Shown: positions 9,404-18,964 of the stretch, piece by piece
Position numbering within the stretch: the stretch's first letter is position 1
Layout of the letters: every line of letters starts with the position of its first letter
Origin: Candidatus Saccharimonadota bacterium
GTDB lineage: Bacteria > Patescibacteriota > Saccharimonadia > Saccharimonadales > AQU-01
Direction of reading: 5' to 3'
NCBI GenBank assembly: GCA_018499905.2
Contig: JAHBAU020000040.1
Location: 1-52,031, forward strand
Length of the DNA: 52,031 bases
Notes under the pieces: model-generated
Seen by the model: only the letters and a program-made list of their open reading frames with translations
Told to the model about the DNA's origin: nothing
Database searches by the model: none
Program-made: the position numbers and the translations under genes

Positions 9404-10774
9404 ATGAATGCACGCAGTGTCGTCAAGAAGCTTTTGCCAGTTTCGCTGTTTCATACAATTGAGCCATATGGCCATTTTTTGGAAGCAGTCGCTGCCCAAA
9501 CCATGGCTGGATTCCCGGCCAAAGACATTAAATTTATCGGCGTCACCGGCACCAACGGCAAAACCTCAACCAGCTTTATGATTCAACGCATGCTGCACGA
9601 GGCTGGCTACAAAGTCGGCCTGATGACCACCGTTGCCTTTGGGGTAGGGGATGACATCAAGCCGCAGATTGCTCACATGACAACCGCCGGGCCCAAAGTG
9701 TTATTAGACCGCATCAAAAAAATGAAGGCTGACGGGGCAGAGTGGATTGTGCTTGAAACGACCAGCCATGCCTTGGCCCAACGACGGGTGTGGGGCATTC
9801 CGTATGCACTTGCCGTATTTACCAATCTGACCCACGAGCATCTGGATTATCACGGCACCTTTGAACGCTACCGTGATGCCAAAAGGCTATTGTTCAAGCA
9901 AACCAATACTAATAAGCAGGGCCTACGAACAGGAATTGTGAACGCCGAGGACCCCAGCGCCGAGTATTTTGCCAGCGATGTCCAAACAGCCATTAGCTAC
10001 GGCCTTAAGAAAGGCGACATCCAGGCTCGTAACATCAAGTTAACGGCTGGTGGCAGCCGCTACACCGCTGTCGTTGACGGTGAGGAATATCGTATCGAAT
10101 GCCATTTGCCCGGATCATTTAACGTGGCTAATTCCTTAGCAGCAGTTGGCGTTGGACGCGCCTTGGGCCTCACTAAACAACAGATTGAGAAGGGGATTGC
10201 CGCTTTGACTAGAGTCGAAGGCCGTATGGATCCGATTGATGAAGGCCAGGACTTTAGCGTCATTGTCGATTATGCCCACACCCCAGATAGTTTTGAAAAG
10301 CTCTTTAAGGACCTCCGCCCGGTCGTTAAAGGCAAGTTGATAGTCCTATTTGGTTCGGCCGGTCGTCGAGATGAAGCCAAGCGCACCACTCAAGGGCAAC
10401 TTGCCGGCAAGTATGCTGACGAAGTCATCGTCACCGAAGAAGACGATCGCGACATCGACGGCATAGAGATTATGGATCAGATTGCCAAAGGTGCCGAATC
10501 CGAAGGCAAAGTTCGTGATAAAGACCTGTTCCTGGTGCATGACCGGCCAGATGCTATTCGGTTTGCCTTTGAACGAGCCAAAAAGGACGATGTGGTACTG
10601 CTCCTCGGTAAAGGCCACGAAAAAGACATCTTGCGCAACGGCCCCCGTGCTGCCGAACTACGTCATTTACCCCAAGACGATCACAACCCCGAACGCGTCA
10701 TCGAAATCCCCTGGGACGAAATCACCGTCGCCCGCGAAACACTAAGGGATGTACGTGCTAACTTTAAACGATAA
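9404..10774 (+). CDS. murE: Mur ligase, MurE-type
   Basis: GVTGTNGKTSTSFMI P-loop, VLETTSHALAQ, TNLTHEHLDYHGT, VDYAHTPDSFEK, GKGHEK. Confidence 0.9.
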   Translation: MNARSVVKKLLPVSLFHTIEPYGHFLEAVAAQTMAGFPAKDIKFIGVTGTNGKTSTSFMIQRMLHEAGYKVGLMTTVAFGVGDDIKPQIAHMTTAGPKVLLDRIKKMKADGAEWIVLETTSHALAQRRVWGIPYALAVFTNLTHEHLDYHGTFERYRDAKRLLFKQTNTNKQGLRTGIVNAEDPSAEYFASDVQTAISYGLKKGDIQARNIKLTAGGSRYTAVVDGEEYRIECHLPGSFNVANSLAAVGVGRALGLTKQQIEKGIAALTRVEGRMDPIDEGQDFSVIVDYAHTPDSFEKLFKDLRPVVKGKLIVLFGSAGRRDEAKRTTQGQLAGKYADEVIVTEEDDRDIDGIEIMDQIAKGAESEGKVRDKDLFLVHDRPDAIRFAFERAKKDDVVLLLGKGHEKDILRNGPRAAELRHLPQDDHNPERVIEIPWDEITVARETLRDVRANFKR

Positions 10775-10815
10775 GCTTGTTGACTTTTTGGGCAAATAGT
10801 GTTAATTTAGACTTA

Positions 10816-12072
10816 ATGCCAAGTGGAGATTTTGACGCTTCTGTTGAGCGCTTCGATAGATTGATCGATTGGGAGACTTCTCTAACACCTAGGGAAGCCT
10901 TTTTAGACGCAGTTGAGGGCGGAGAAGGGCTAAGGGTGAAGTATGGAGCCGATCTTACGGCCCCCACTCTTCATATTGGTCACGCCGTAAACCTCCGTGT
11001 CATGCGTGAGATGCAAGACCAGGGTCATACAGTAGTTTTCCTGTTGGGCGGCTTTACTACACAGATTGGAGATCCGACTGATAGCCTGCAGGCTCGCGAT
11101 GCTCCTGATCCAGAAATAGTGGAGAGGGCAAAGACTCAGTTTATAGATCAGGTTGGCACAGTGTTAAAGATGGACGATCCTGACCTAATAGAAATTCGTG
11201 ATAATGCCGAGTGGTGGGGGGGACCTGATACGCCAGGCACCATAACGCCAAGTGATCTCTTTGGAATTCTTCACGGTGTCACGCTGAACCAGCTTCAGTC
11301 AAGAGATATGTTTCGCAGCCGCATTGCAGCTGGCGAACCGGTTAGAATGTCGGAATTCTTGTATCCTGTGATTCAAGGTTATGACTCAGTGATGATAGAA
11401 TCTGATGTAACAGTAGTGGGTTCAGACCAGCTATTTAATGAAAACTTGGGGCGAGAGCTGCAGAGACGCGCCGGACAAGCTGAGCAGATGATTGTTTGTA
11501 CAAAAATTACTCCAGGGCTGGACGGCGGACCAAAGCAATCAAAGTCTAAGGGCAATTATGTAGGTATAGCAGACCCGCCAGAGGTAAAGTACGACCGACT
11601 CATGCATCTCAGGGATGATCTTGTCGGTACATGGATGGGTGTTTACACGAGCTTTGGCAACGATGAGATTGCAGACTTAGAAGATAGGTTTGGCGATGAT
11701 CCCCTCGATCTAAAAAAGCACCTAGCTCATAATGTCACGGCAATGTTTCACGGCAATGAGGCCGCTGATCAGGCAGCAGAAGCATTCGATAGAAAAATTG
11801 CCAGCAAGCTACCGATTGACACAGACAATATTTTAGTTGAACCTGGTTCTACCCTAAGAGGAGTATTGATGCATGAGCTCGGTTATAAAGCAGGTAATAT
11901 TAGGCAGTTTGTGGATACGGGCGCATTAGTGAAAGTTACTGAGCCTCTGCCAGATGGCAGCTACAATACATTACCTATCACTGCTGATGATATTAACGCA
12001 CCTATCGAGGGCGATACATACATTCGAATCGGTAAACACAGATTTGCCCGCTTTACACCCGGTCAAGCATAA
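10816..12072 (+). CDS. tyrS: Tyrosyl-tRNA synthetase paralog 1
   Basis: YGADLTAPTLHIGHAVNL, SEFLYPVIQGYDSV, VGSDQLFNENLGRE, KQSKSKGN; S4-like C-terminus; ATG at 10816 preceded by TTGACT-17-TAATTT-7. Confidence 0.85.
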   Translation: MPSGDFDASVERFDRLIDWETSLTPREAFLDAVEGGEGLRVKYGADLTAPTLHIGHAVNLRVMREMQDQGHTVVFLLGGFTTQIGDPTDSLQARDAPDPEIVERAKTQFIDQVGTVLKMDDPDLIEIRDNAEWWGGPDTPGTITPSDLFGILHGVTLNQLQSRDMFRSRIAAGEPVRMSEFLYPVIQGYDSVMIESDVTVVGSDQLFNENLGRELQRRAGQAEQMIVCTKITPGLDGGPKQSKSKGNYVGIADPPEVKYDRLMHLRDDLVGTWMGVYTSFGNDEIADLEDRFGDDPLDLKKHLAHNVTAMFHGNEAADQAAEAFDRKIASKLPIDTDNILVEPGSTLRGVLMHELGYKAGNIRQFVDTGALVKVTEPLPDGSYNTLPITADDINAPIEGDTYIRIGKHRFARFTPGQA

Positions 12073-12078
12073 AAACGA

Positions 12079-13209
12079 TTATCTAATCTCTACGTATTGA
12101 TTTGAGAATTTTTCGTACCAGCTCGTGTAGCCACTGGTCCCTGTTGGCCAATTACCACCCCAACCATAATCTCGTCCTATATCGCTGTGGTCAGGTATGA
12201 GTGTATACCTTGAAAATCTAGTAGCTTTAATTAGATCATCTACGAATTTTGGATTATCACTGACAATATTTAGCCCAAGAAAGAACTGTCTACTGTTTAG
12301 CTCATCAAAAAGTTCGCGCGCAGTATCGTAAGGCTTGATCCAAAGTGACTCATTGAAATAGGCATTGCGGATAAACTCGCCATCAGGATTTGGTTCAACG
12401 ACCACTACCTGGGATTTATGCTGATACATCTTAGCAGGGGATGAGACAGCAATGTCGTCAACAATTGGACCCAGGGAAGGGTCTAATTTGCTCGTCTCTT
12501 TAAACCCATTTTCTTTCAAGAAGTTTACAAGTTGAGACAGGTATCTGGGATAGATGGTGCGGTTGACAAAGATGCCACTCAAACGCTGACACATTCGGCC
12601 GTTGTGATCGAAAGCGTTCTCAATGGTTGTCCTTACGTCCTCATGCAGTTTTGTTTCATTGATATTATTTTCAACATTGCACACCTTTACGTCGGCCGAT
12701 TCAAGTTCTGGTAGAAATTCTACAAATTCTTCAGCACATTGTTTATAAATTGCGCGCGCATTCTTGTAAGATCCAAAGAAACTAACCGCTTGTACCGATT
12801 TGATAACACCCCCCACTGCATCATAGGGTGCGTCAATGATAGACATTTCTAGATTGTGCTTCTGTATAAGATTGGCCCAGATAGTCCTGAACAGGTCAGC
12901 ATTACGGCTTGCTGGTCGCACTACTAATCTGTTGCCGACCGCCAAAGCGCAAAATATAGGAACCACAGAGACCAGCAGGGGCTCATTGTATGAAAGTATG
13001 ATGAGAATGTCGCCTTTTGGCTTACGGTTTTTTGGAATGTCAGTATGGTTAAATTTTTGTAAAAAATCTAAGCTTCTCGCCAGATCAACCTCGGTTGCTG
13101 CCAAATCATTTTCGGTTGCTTTCATACTCAAATCTTTGAGGTGTTTGGCGTTGTCCTCTAAAAGATTGCGAAGTTCATCGGCGAGCAGGGTACTATTATC
13201 TGGTGACAT
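12079..13209 (-). CDS. Aldehyde dehydrogenase superfamily / LuxC-like acyl reductase
   Basis: PKGDILIILSYNEPLLVSVVPIFCALAVGNRLVVRPAS, FFGSYKNAR, Cys-containing FDHNGRMCQRLSGIFVN; start overlaps the end of the upstream gene. Confidence 0.75.
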   Translation of the reverse strand: MSPDNSTLLADELRNLLEDNAKHLKDLSMKATENDLAATEVDLARSLDFLQKFNHTDIPKNRKPKGDILIILSYNEPLLVSVVPIFCALAVGNRLVVRPASRNADLFRTIWANLIQKHNLEMSIIDAPYDAVGGVIKSVQAVSFFGSYKNARAIYKQCAEEFVEFLPELESADVKVCNVENNINETKLHEDVRTTIENAFDHNGRMCQRLSGIFVNRTIYPRYLSQLVNFLKENGFKETSKLDPSLGPIVDDIAVSSPAKMYQHKSQVVVVEPNPDGEFIRNAYFNESLWIKPYDTARELFDELNSRQFFLGLNIVSDNPKFVDDLIKATRFSRYTLIPDHSDIGRDYGWGGNWPTGTSGYTSWYEKFSNQYVEIR

Positions 13210-14440
13210 ATTCCACCAACTTTGACTTTGCTGCAGTTTGGTCACCAAAATAGCTTTGATCTACCAACTCTATTTTTATATGCACTTTTGACTGGGTATA
13301 GAGGCTGTGCTCAAGGCTACTAATAAAATCATCACCTACTTTTCCAGAGCTTATAGAAATCACAACTCGAATCTCATGAATAATGTCATCTTCTCCGGTG
13401 CTTATTTGCACTTTGATGCCGCCAATCGTGAGTGGGTGTATCTTCAGTACGATAAAATCTCGAATTTCATGCGGACTAATCAATAGCCCTTTGTAAAATA
13501 CAGTATCGTCAAGCCTGCCTTTAACGCGAGTAACAAGCGTTGACCCAAAGCATCCTTCACAAGTCGAGCTTCTATTGAGAATTGCCACAGAATCACCTGT
13601 TTTGTAGCGTAAGATCGGGCTTGCCTCCTTCATGGTCGCCGTCAACACCAGTTCACCATACTCTCCTAGTGGCATTGGGTCGTTAGTTTCTGGATGGACA
13701 ACCTCAGCATAGATGTAGTCTTTAATAACCGCCATGTTGCCGCACACACTGCACTCATAAATTATTCCCGTATTGACCTCGCAGAGACCATAGTGATCGT
13801 AGACTCGAATTTTTAGTAAATCACCAATTCTCTGCTTAAGTTCGTCACTATAAACTTCACCTGCTGCTATGCCTACTTTAAGGCCCAGTTCGGAAGGATC
13901 AATATCGTTCTTTTTCAGATAATCATATAGCCAGAGGTAATAGCTCGGAGTTGCCACGATAGTGTCGACTCCAAAGTCCTTTATAATCTCAACTTGTTTT
14001 TCAGTTGGCTGAATGCCCGAGGGTATTACTAGCGCTCCTAGATCTTGTATGGCATACGTATTTAGTGCGGCGCCACTAAAGAGTCCATAGCTCATAATGA
14101 ACTGGACCTTACTTTCTTCATTAATCCCAAAATTGCGCCAAGCTTTTGAGATATACTTTTTTGTTAACTCTATATCTTTCTTGGTGAGGAATGATACGGT
14201 CGGTTTACCTGTTGTGCCTGATGTCGTGTGGACCTCGATAACTTCTTTGCTATCGACTGCTAAATTCGCATAAGGGTAGCTGTCCCTGAGGTCATTCTTG
14301 GTGGTCAGCGGGAATTGTGCAAATTCTTCCAGGCTGGCTATTGGACCGAAGTCTTGTAAATTATTTCTATACATCGGCGATTTCCTGGCATGCTCAATAG
14401 CACTATTCAGTATCAAGATCATATGCGCATCATCTTGCAT
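13196..14440 (-). CDS. AMP-dependent adenylating enzyme, phenylacetate-CoA ligase / LuxE-like family
   Basis: HTTSGTTGKPT P-loop, YDHYGLCEVN, YGELVLTATMKEASPILRYKTGD, RVKGRLDDTVFYKGLLISPHEI. Confidence 0.85.
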   Translation of the reverse strand: MQDDAHMILILNSAIEHARKSPMYRNNLQDFGPIASLEEFAQFPLTTKNDLRDSYPYANLAVDSKEVIEVHTTSGTTGKPTVSFLTKKDIELTKKYISKAWRNFGINEESKVQFIMSYGLFSGAALNTYAIQDLGALVIPSGIQPTEKQVEIIKDFGVDTIVATPSYYLWLYDYLKKNDIDPSELGLKVGIAAGEVYSDELKQRIGDLLKIRVYDHYGLCEVNTGIIYECSVCGNMAVIKDYIYAEVVHPETNDPMPLGEYGELVLTATMKEASPILRYKTGDSVAILNRSSTCEGCFGSTLVTRVKGRLDDTVFYKGLLISPHEIRDFIVLKIHPLTIGGIKVQISTGEDDIIHEIRVVISISSGKVGDDFISSLEHSLYTQSKVHIKIELVDQSYFGDQTAAKSKLVEYVTR

Positions 14441-15470
14441 GGTATTCGGCCAATCCTTGGTTAAAAATATTTTTTATATCAATTTTGCTCAGTGCCAAAG
14501 GGGAATTACTCATGGCAAATCCCATGTTATCCTCGATTAGAGCAATATCAGCAGCGTCGATCATCTTTATATTGTGACTATTTATTAACTTACCGAAGCG
14601 AACTTTTATCAAATCATACATACGTTCTTGATCTTGGGGGACAATTATCCCGCAATCCTTGAGCCACTGCAAGAACGCGCCCGTAAACAAAAAGTTGGCA
14701 TAGCCGTGACTAATCTTATATTTATAGGTCACATAATGTCCCAGAGCATGGGGCAAAAGTACTATTCCTATTTTTTCGGCTAACGCGGCATGAATATCAG
14801 CGTACAGTACATCGAGTAGGGAATTGGTTGCGAAGTACTTTTCAAGGTATCCCAAAGCTAAACTCGAGTTCCTCCTTGAAGTAGCTGTCGCAAGCTTGGA
14901 AAGCGCCGACTCTACCGCATGTCCGTATATATCGCAGATGCCCGCGCCGATCACCTCTTCGGATAGTTGCGTCAGTATGTGCGTATTAACATACGCCATG
15001 TCAGGTAAGATGGTCTCTGAATGGTCGCCAATTTTAAATTCATGGTTATCATACACTGTGAAAGGCGAAACAATTGAGCCTGACCCAAGACGGGTATAGA
15101 TGGTTAGAAATGTATAGTTTTTTTTAGAATAAAGCCTGCACGCTTTTGCAAAATCTATTACCGAACCACCACCAATTGCCAACAGCAGATCGCAGTCTGA
15201 TTTGTCTAAATAGTTAACTACTTCGTCTATCTCGGTCTTTTTAGGGTTTGCCTCAATCGTTTTGTGATATAGGTTTTTTATACCCTTTTCTCTCAGAAGT
15301 TTTTTCAAGTCAGATAAATAGCCGGAACCAGAAAAACTCTTCTGCCCGGTAAATAGTACTGCGTTTCGATTTTTTAATTCGTAAATATCTATTATTTTGG
15401 AGAGATCTGCTTCAAACTCATCTCCTACGTGAATGACATTTTCTAGACCAGTGATTTTCAACTTGTGCAT
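14430..15470 (-). CDS. Iron-containing alcohol dehydrogenase family
   Basis: LLLAIGGGSVIDFAKA, CDIYGHAVESA, LPHALGHYVTYKYKISHGYAN (metal-ligand His/Asp pattern). Confidence 0.85.
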   Translation of the reverse strand: MHKLKITGLENVIHVGDEFEADLSKIIDIYELKNRNAVLFTGQKSFSGSGYLSDLKKLLREKGIKNLYHKTIEANPKKTEIDEVVNYLDKSDCDLLLAIGGGSVIDFAKACRLYSKKNYTFLTIYTRLGSGSIVSPFTVYDNHEFKIGDHSETILPDMAYVNTHILTQLSEEVIGAGICDIYGHAVESALSKLATATSRRNSSLALGYLEKYFATNSLLDVLYADIHAALAEKIGIVLLPHALGHYVTYKYKISHGYANFLFTGAFLQWLKDCGIIVPQDQERMYDLIKVRFGKLINSHNIKMIDAADIALIEDNMGFAMSNSPLALSKIDIKNIFNQGLAEYHAR

Positions 15471-15480
15471 AGTTACATGT

Positions 15481-16263
15481 TTATTTTTGAAAAATTAATC
15501 GAGGTAAGCCAAGTCTATCCCATCCATCGACTTCTTCTGGGCTAAAACCGTTTTCTAGCAATATTTTATCAATCACCGTACCTAAGTGCGATAGAATTTC
15601 CAGCTGGTTCTGGAAGGAGGAGGGAGTGACGTTTAAATAACTGTAGAGCTCTTTATTTTGAGTCATGAGAACAGTTGTAAAGCCAGTAAATCGCCTTAAC
15701 GTTTTTTGCGACAGAAGTATTAGCTCCATAAAGATTCGAAGGCAATCGTAGTAAATCATATTTCGACCAAGCTCATCTTCTTCATTTCGTTTCATTGACT
15801 TTCTTAAATCGAGCTCGCCCAATTTAAACTGAAAATTGAGTGTTGCAAACTTATCTTTTAATTCTTCCTCGGTGTAGTTTTTTAGTTCGTTAAGCACCTG
15901 CTCAAAATAAGGAGTTCTGGAATATACGCAAACCGCATCATGCCACCAAAATATATGGCATTTTTCTGTCCTTTCTCGCTCCAACCTCTCTGTAGTTACG
16001 AAGGAAATCTCAACCTTTCTTTCGCTGCCATCAATCGAAATCATAAAACTATATTCAATGAGAAGATTTTCTTCTACTTCTGCTGCGTAGGGAACAATCA
16101 CAAAGAGATCAATATCCGAATGGTCGTCATGATGCCCTCGGGAAAATGACCCTGTAATGATTGCCAGATCAATTTTATGTTGGTCATACAGCCGATGAAG
16201 AGCCGGTATTTCTTTTAAGGCAGTTTTGAATATCTGATCGTGGGTGTCTTGATTTTTGATCAT
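15481..16263 (-). CDS. Nucleotidyltransferase-fold protein
   Basis: IITGSFSRGHHDDHSDIDLFVIV (GS-x(10)-DxD NTase motif); ATG at 16263 sits 7 nt after TATCAT. Confidence 0.8.
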   Translation of the reverse strand: MIKNQDTHDQIFKTALKEIPALHRLYDQHKIDLAIITGSFSRGHHDDHSDIDLFVIVPYAAEVEENLLIEYSFMISIDGSERKVEISFVTTERLERERTEKCHIFWWHDAVCVYSRTPYFEQVLNELKNYTEEELKDKFATLNFQFKLGELDLRKSMKRNEEDELGRNMIYYDCLRIFMELILLSQKTLRRFTGFTTVLMTQNKELYSYLNVTPSSFQNQLEILSHLGTVIDKILLENGFSPEEVDGWDRLGLPRLIFQK

Positions 16264-16359
16264 CAATATTATGATATGCTAATATTTAGAATTATCAAAT
16301 AAAGTGTACCTGCAGATTAATATCGTAAAAAACGACACTAAAATGCACCTGTAAAAATT

Positions 16360-17163
16360 ATGAACCAGCCATTAAGTGATTCACAAAAATTAATCGAGTT
16401 CTTAGAATTTGCCAAGAAGCTGGCTCTCGAAGCGGGCAAAACAATGACCTCCCTAGAAGATTTGGCCGGACCCTTGCCGAATAATCACCAATACATAAAT
16501 GAGTACGTGGCTGAAGTCATCGAAAAACAGTTAGCTGGAGAAATCGCATCCAAATTTCCTGATCATTCTTTGTTTACGAAGGATGATACGGGAAGTGAGT
16601 ATGAATGGATATGTGATTATATTGACGGTGCATATGCTTATTCAAAGAAGCATCGAATATCTGTTACATCCGTCGCGCTCGTCCACAAGGGAGTTACTAT
16701 CGTTGCCGTCGTGTTCGATCCATGGACAGACACTCTCTACTCCGCAATAAAGGGAGCTGGATTTAGAGTAAATGATCAGCTATGTACATCACCTGAATTG
16801 TTATCGTATAGGGGATCTCTCGTAGATGTTGAATGGTGGCGAAATGCGCAATACGATGTCGACAGCTGGCTACATACCTTTTCAATAGAAAACGATGTCT
16901 ACGTTCTGCATATTGGCTCAATCATTCACGCTGCTTGCTTAGTTGCTAAGGGCACTTTTTCAGCAGCTGTACTTGGTAAGTTCATGTCTGGGAAAAACCA
17001 CGAGATAGCTGCAATCAAGTTGTTAGTTGAAGAAGCGGGCTGCAAGTTGTCAGACCTAAACGGTAACGAGGTCAATAATGTCGGTGATGTCGAAGGGTTA
17101 GTCTTCGCCAACCCCGCAATTCATGCAGACTTGATTAAATCTTATGCTCAATTTAAATCTTAA
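16360..17163 (+). CDS. Inositol monophosphatase-family protein, divergent
   Basis: WICDYIDGAYAYSK, SVALVHKGVTIVAVVFDPWTDTLYSAIKGAGFRVN, HIGSIIHAACLVAKGTFSAAVL. Confidence 0.8.
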   Translation: MNQPLSDSQKLIEFLEFAKKLALEAGKTMTSLEDLAGPLPNNHQYINEYVAEVIEKQLAGEIASKFPDHSLFTKDDTGSEYEWICDYIDGAYAYSKKHRISVTSVALVHKGVTIVAVVFDPWTDTLYSAIKGAGFRVNDQLCTSPELLSYRGSLVDVEWWRNAQYDVDSWLHTFSIENDVYVLHIGSIIHAACLVAKGTFSAAVLGKFMSGKNHEIAAIKLLVEEAGCKLSDLNGNEVNNVGDVEGLVFANPAIHADLIKSYAQFKS

Positions 17164-18385
17164 AAGCTACTCCTCGGCTTTGGAAGAATTATTTGCTGGT
17201 TTTTTCGACAGCCAAGAACCCGCAGTGGATCATTGGAGACACGTTATCGCCCGGGGCCCGGGAAAGTCATTACTAGGTTTTGATGTCCTAAATAGGGCAA
17301 TGCATAAATCGGGTCGCTTCTATTTGGTCTCGGCCGTGAAGCGTAGATCTGATTATTCAGAGGTGTTCGCAGGAATGGGCTGCCTAGGGAACGTCATTTA
17401 CTGCGTCGAAGCCTACCCAACAGGTAGAAGCTCTTATGATATACATAATTTTGGAACTGTTGTTATGCGTCACCGTGCCGATAGCGACTTTGATCCAATA
17501 CTTTTTGAGCTTGATGCCAAAAAACTCCAGTTAGGTCGGATTAATTACCTACGGATGGGCGATATGCTTTATTGCATTTCACAGGATTCCGCCGTCTTTG
17601 ATGAACCGCGAATTTCTAAAGAATTTCAAGCATATTGCAAAAATTTATCGGGCGTTTGTTTTCGATACTTGGAAGATTACACGGCAAAGTTTAGGCACAT
17701 GGCTTTTGTTGAGAGTGATGTTGCAGCTAAAAAAATAGTTGATGAAGTTGCACAATTAACCCGCAATTTTAAGTCATTGTCATACCTCTACTTCGAAGCA
17801 GTATCCCTGGCGATCATGTTATATGCAAACGACAAGCATTCAGAAGATCTAAGGGCGAAAGGTGAATTCAATAATAATCTGTATATCGAACTAACCCACC
17901 GTTATAAAAAACAGCGTATGGGTGATGCATTTGATTCTTATAGCTTTGCGCCATCATTTGATGAATTAAGAGTATTGTTCGAAGGTATGCGTCATGACAA
18001 GCTGTTTGAGTATGCCGAAGATGAGATATACATAGCGATTGCAAACAACATTATTTTTTATTCAGGCACTTGCTTTAATACCCGGCAAGCTATTTTAGGC
18101 AATCTATTCTTTGATTTCTGTAGTACAAACAGCAGTCCAGATCTACGAATAAGGCTAGATGAAGCAGTAGCCACACTACTAGCAAGTCATTCATCGAGAT
18201 TAAAATACGATGTCGTCATGAACTCAACTATCGAAAAAGGCGAATTTGGTATTTGCACTGATATTGGCCAGAATCTCAAAAGGGTTGTTCTTTGTGAGTA
18301 TAATGATGACAAAACCAGTATGCGTGAAGTTAAAGAAATCTCAGTAAATTTACGCCCGATCACACATTTTGACAGGTTACAGTAA
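17144..18385 (+). CDS. hypothetical protein, no recognisable family
   Basis: Long ORF overlapping the upstream IMPase gene by 20 nt, same strand, operon-like. Confidence 0.75.
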   Translation: MLNLNLKSYSSALEELFAGFFDSQEPAVDHWRHVIARGPGKSLLGFDVLNRAMHKSGRFYLVSAVKRRSDYSEVFAGMGCLGNVIYCVEAYPTGRSSYDIHNFGTVVMRHRADSDFDPILFELDAKKLQLGRINYLRMGDMLYCISQDSAVFDEPRISKEFQAYCKNLSGVCFRYLEDYTAKFRHMAFVESDVAAKKIVDEVAQLTRNFKSLSYLYFEAVSLAIMLYANDKHSEDLRAKGEFNNNLYIELTHRYKKQRMGDAFDSYSFAPSFDELRVLFEGMRHDKLFEYAEDEIYIAIANNIIFYSGTCFNTRQAILGNLFFDFCSTNSSPDLRIRLDEAVATLLASHSSRLKYDVVMNSTIEKGEFGICTDIGQNLKRVVLCEYNDDKTSMREVKEISVNLRPITHFDRLQ

Positions 18386-18394
18386 TTTTCCACT

Positions 18395-18964
18395 ATGAAA
18401 GGCTTTAAAAAAATACCCAGTCACGCAAAGCTCGTCTTTAAGGGCGTCTTGCACGACGTGTATCAATGGCAACAGGTGATGTTTGATGGAAGTACAAGCA
18501 CCTTCGAAGCACTAAAACGAAAACCATCGGTAACGATTATTGCTTCAACAAAGCAGGGGATGCTTCTGGTAGTCGATGAAGAGCAACCATATAACGGCCG
18601 TAATCTTTGCCTACCAGGGGGCATTGCAGAATCAGACGATCTATTGTCCGAAGCTAAGCGTGAGCTTGCGGAAGAAACAGGCTATTTAAGTAATGACTGG
18701 CAATACTATGCTATGACCGATGTTCTGAATTACTCGAAGCTGGAATGGGAAAGCTGTTTCTATATTGCCAGGAACTGCAGCCTTCAGACTCAAAAAAAGC
18801 TGGACCCAGGTGAGAAAAATAAGGTTCTGTTATGCAGTTTTCAGGAGTTTATTGATATATCTCAAAGTGTAGATTTCTCGAACTCCTTTTTGTCGAATAC
18901 TATCCAAAGTATTATGGCTGATAGTCAGAGATTGGAAGAGTTCAGAAAAATCCTGTTGGGCTAA
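18395..18964 (+). CDS. Nudix hydrolase
   Basis: GGIAESDDLLSEAKRELAEETGY Nudix box. Confidence 0.88.
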   Translation: MKGFKKIPSHAKLVFKGVLHDVYQWQQVMFDGSTSTFEALKRKPSVTIIASTKQGMLLVVDEEQPYNGRNLCLPGGIAESDDLLSEAKRELAEETGYLSNDWQYYAMTDVLNYSKLEWESCFYIARNCSLQTQKKLDPGEKNKVLLCSFQEFIDISQSVDFSNSFLSNTIQSIMADSQRLEEFRKILLG

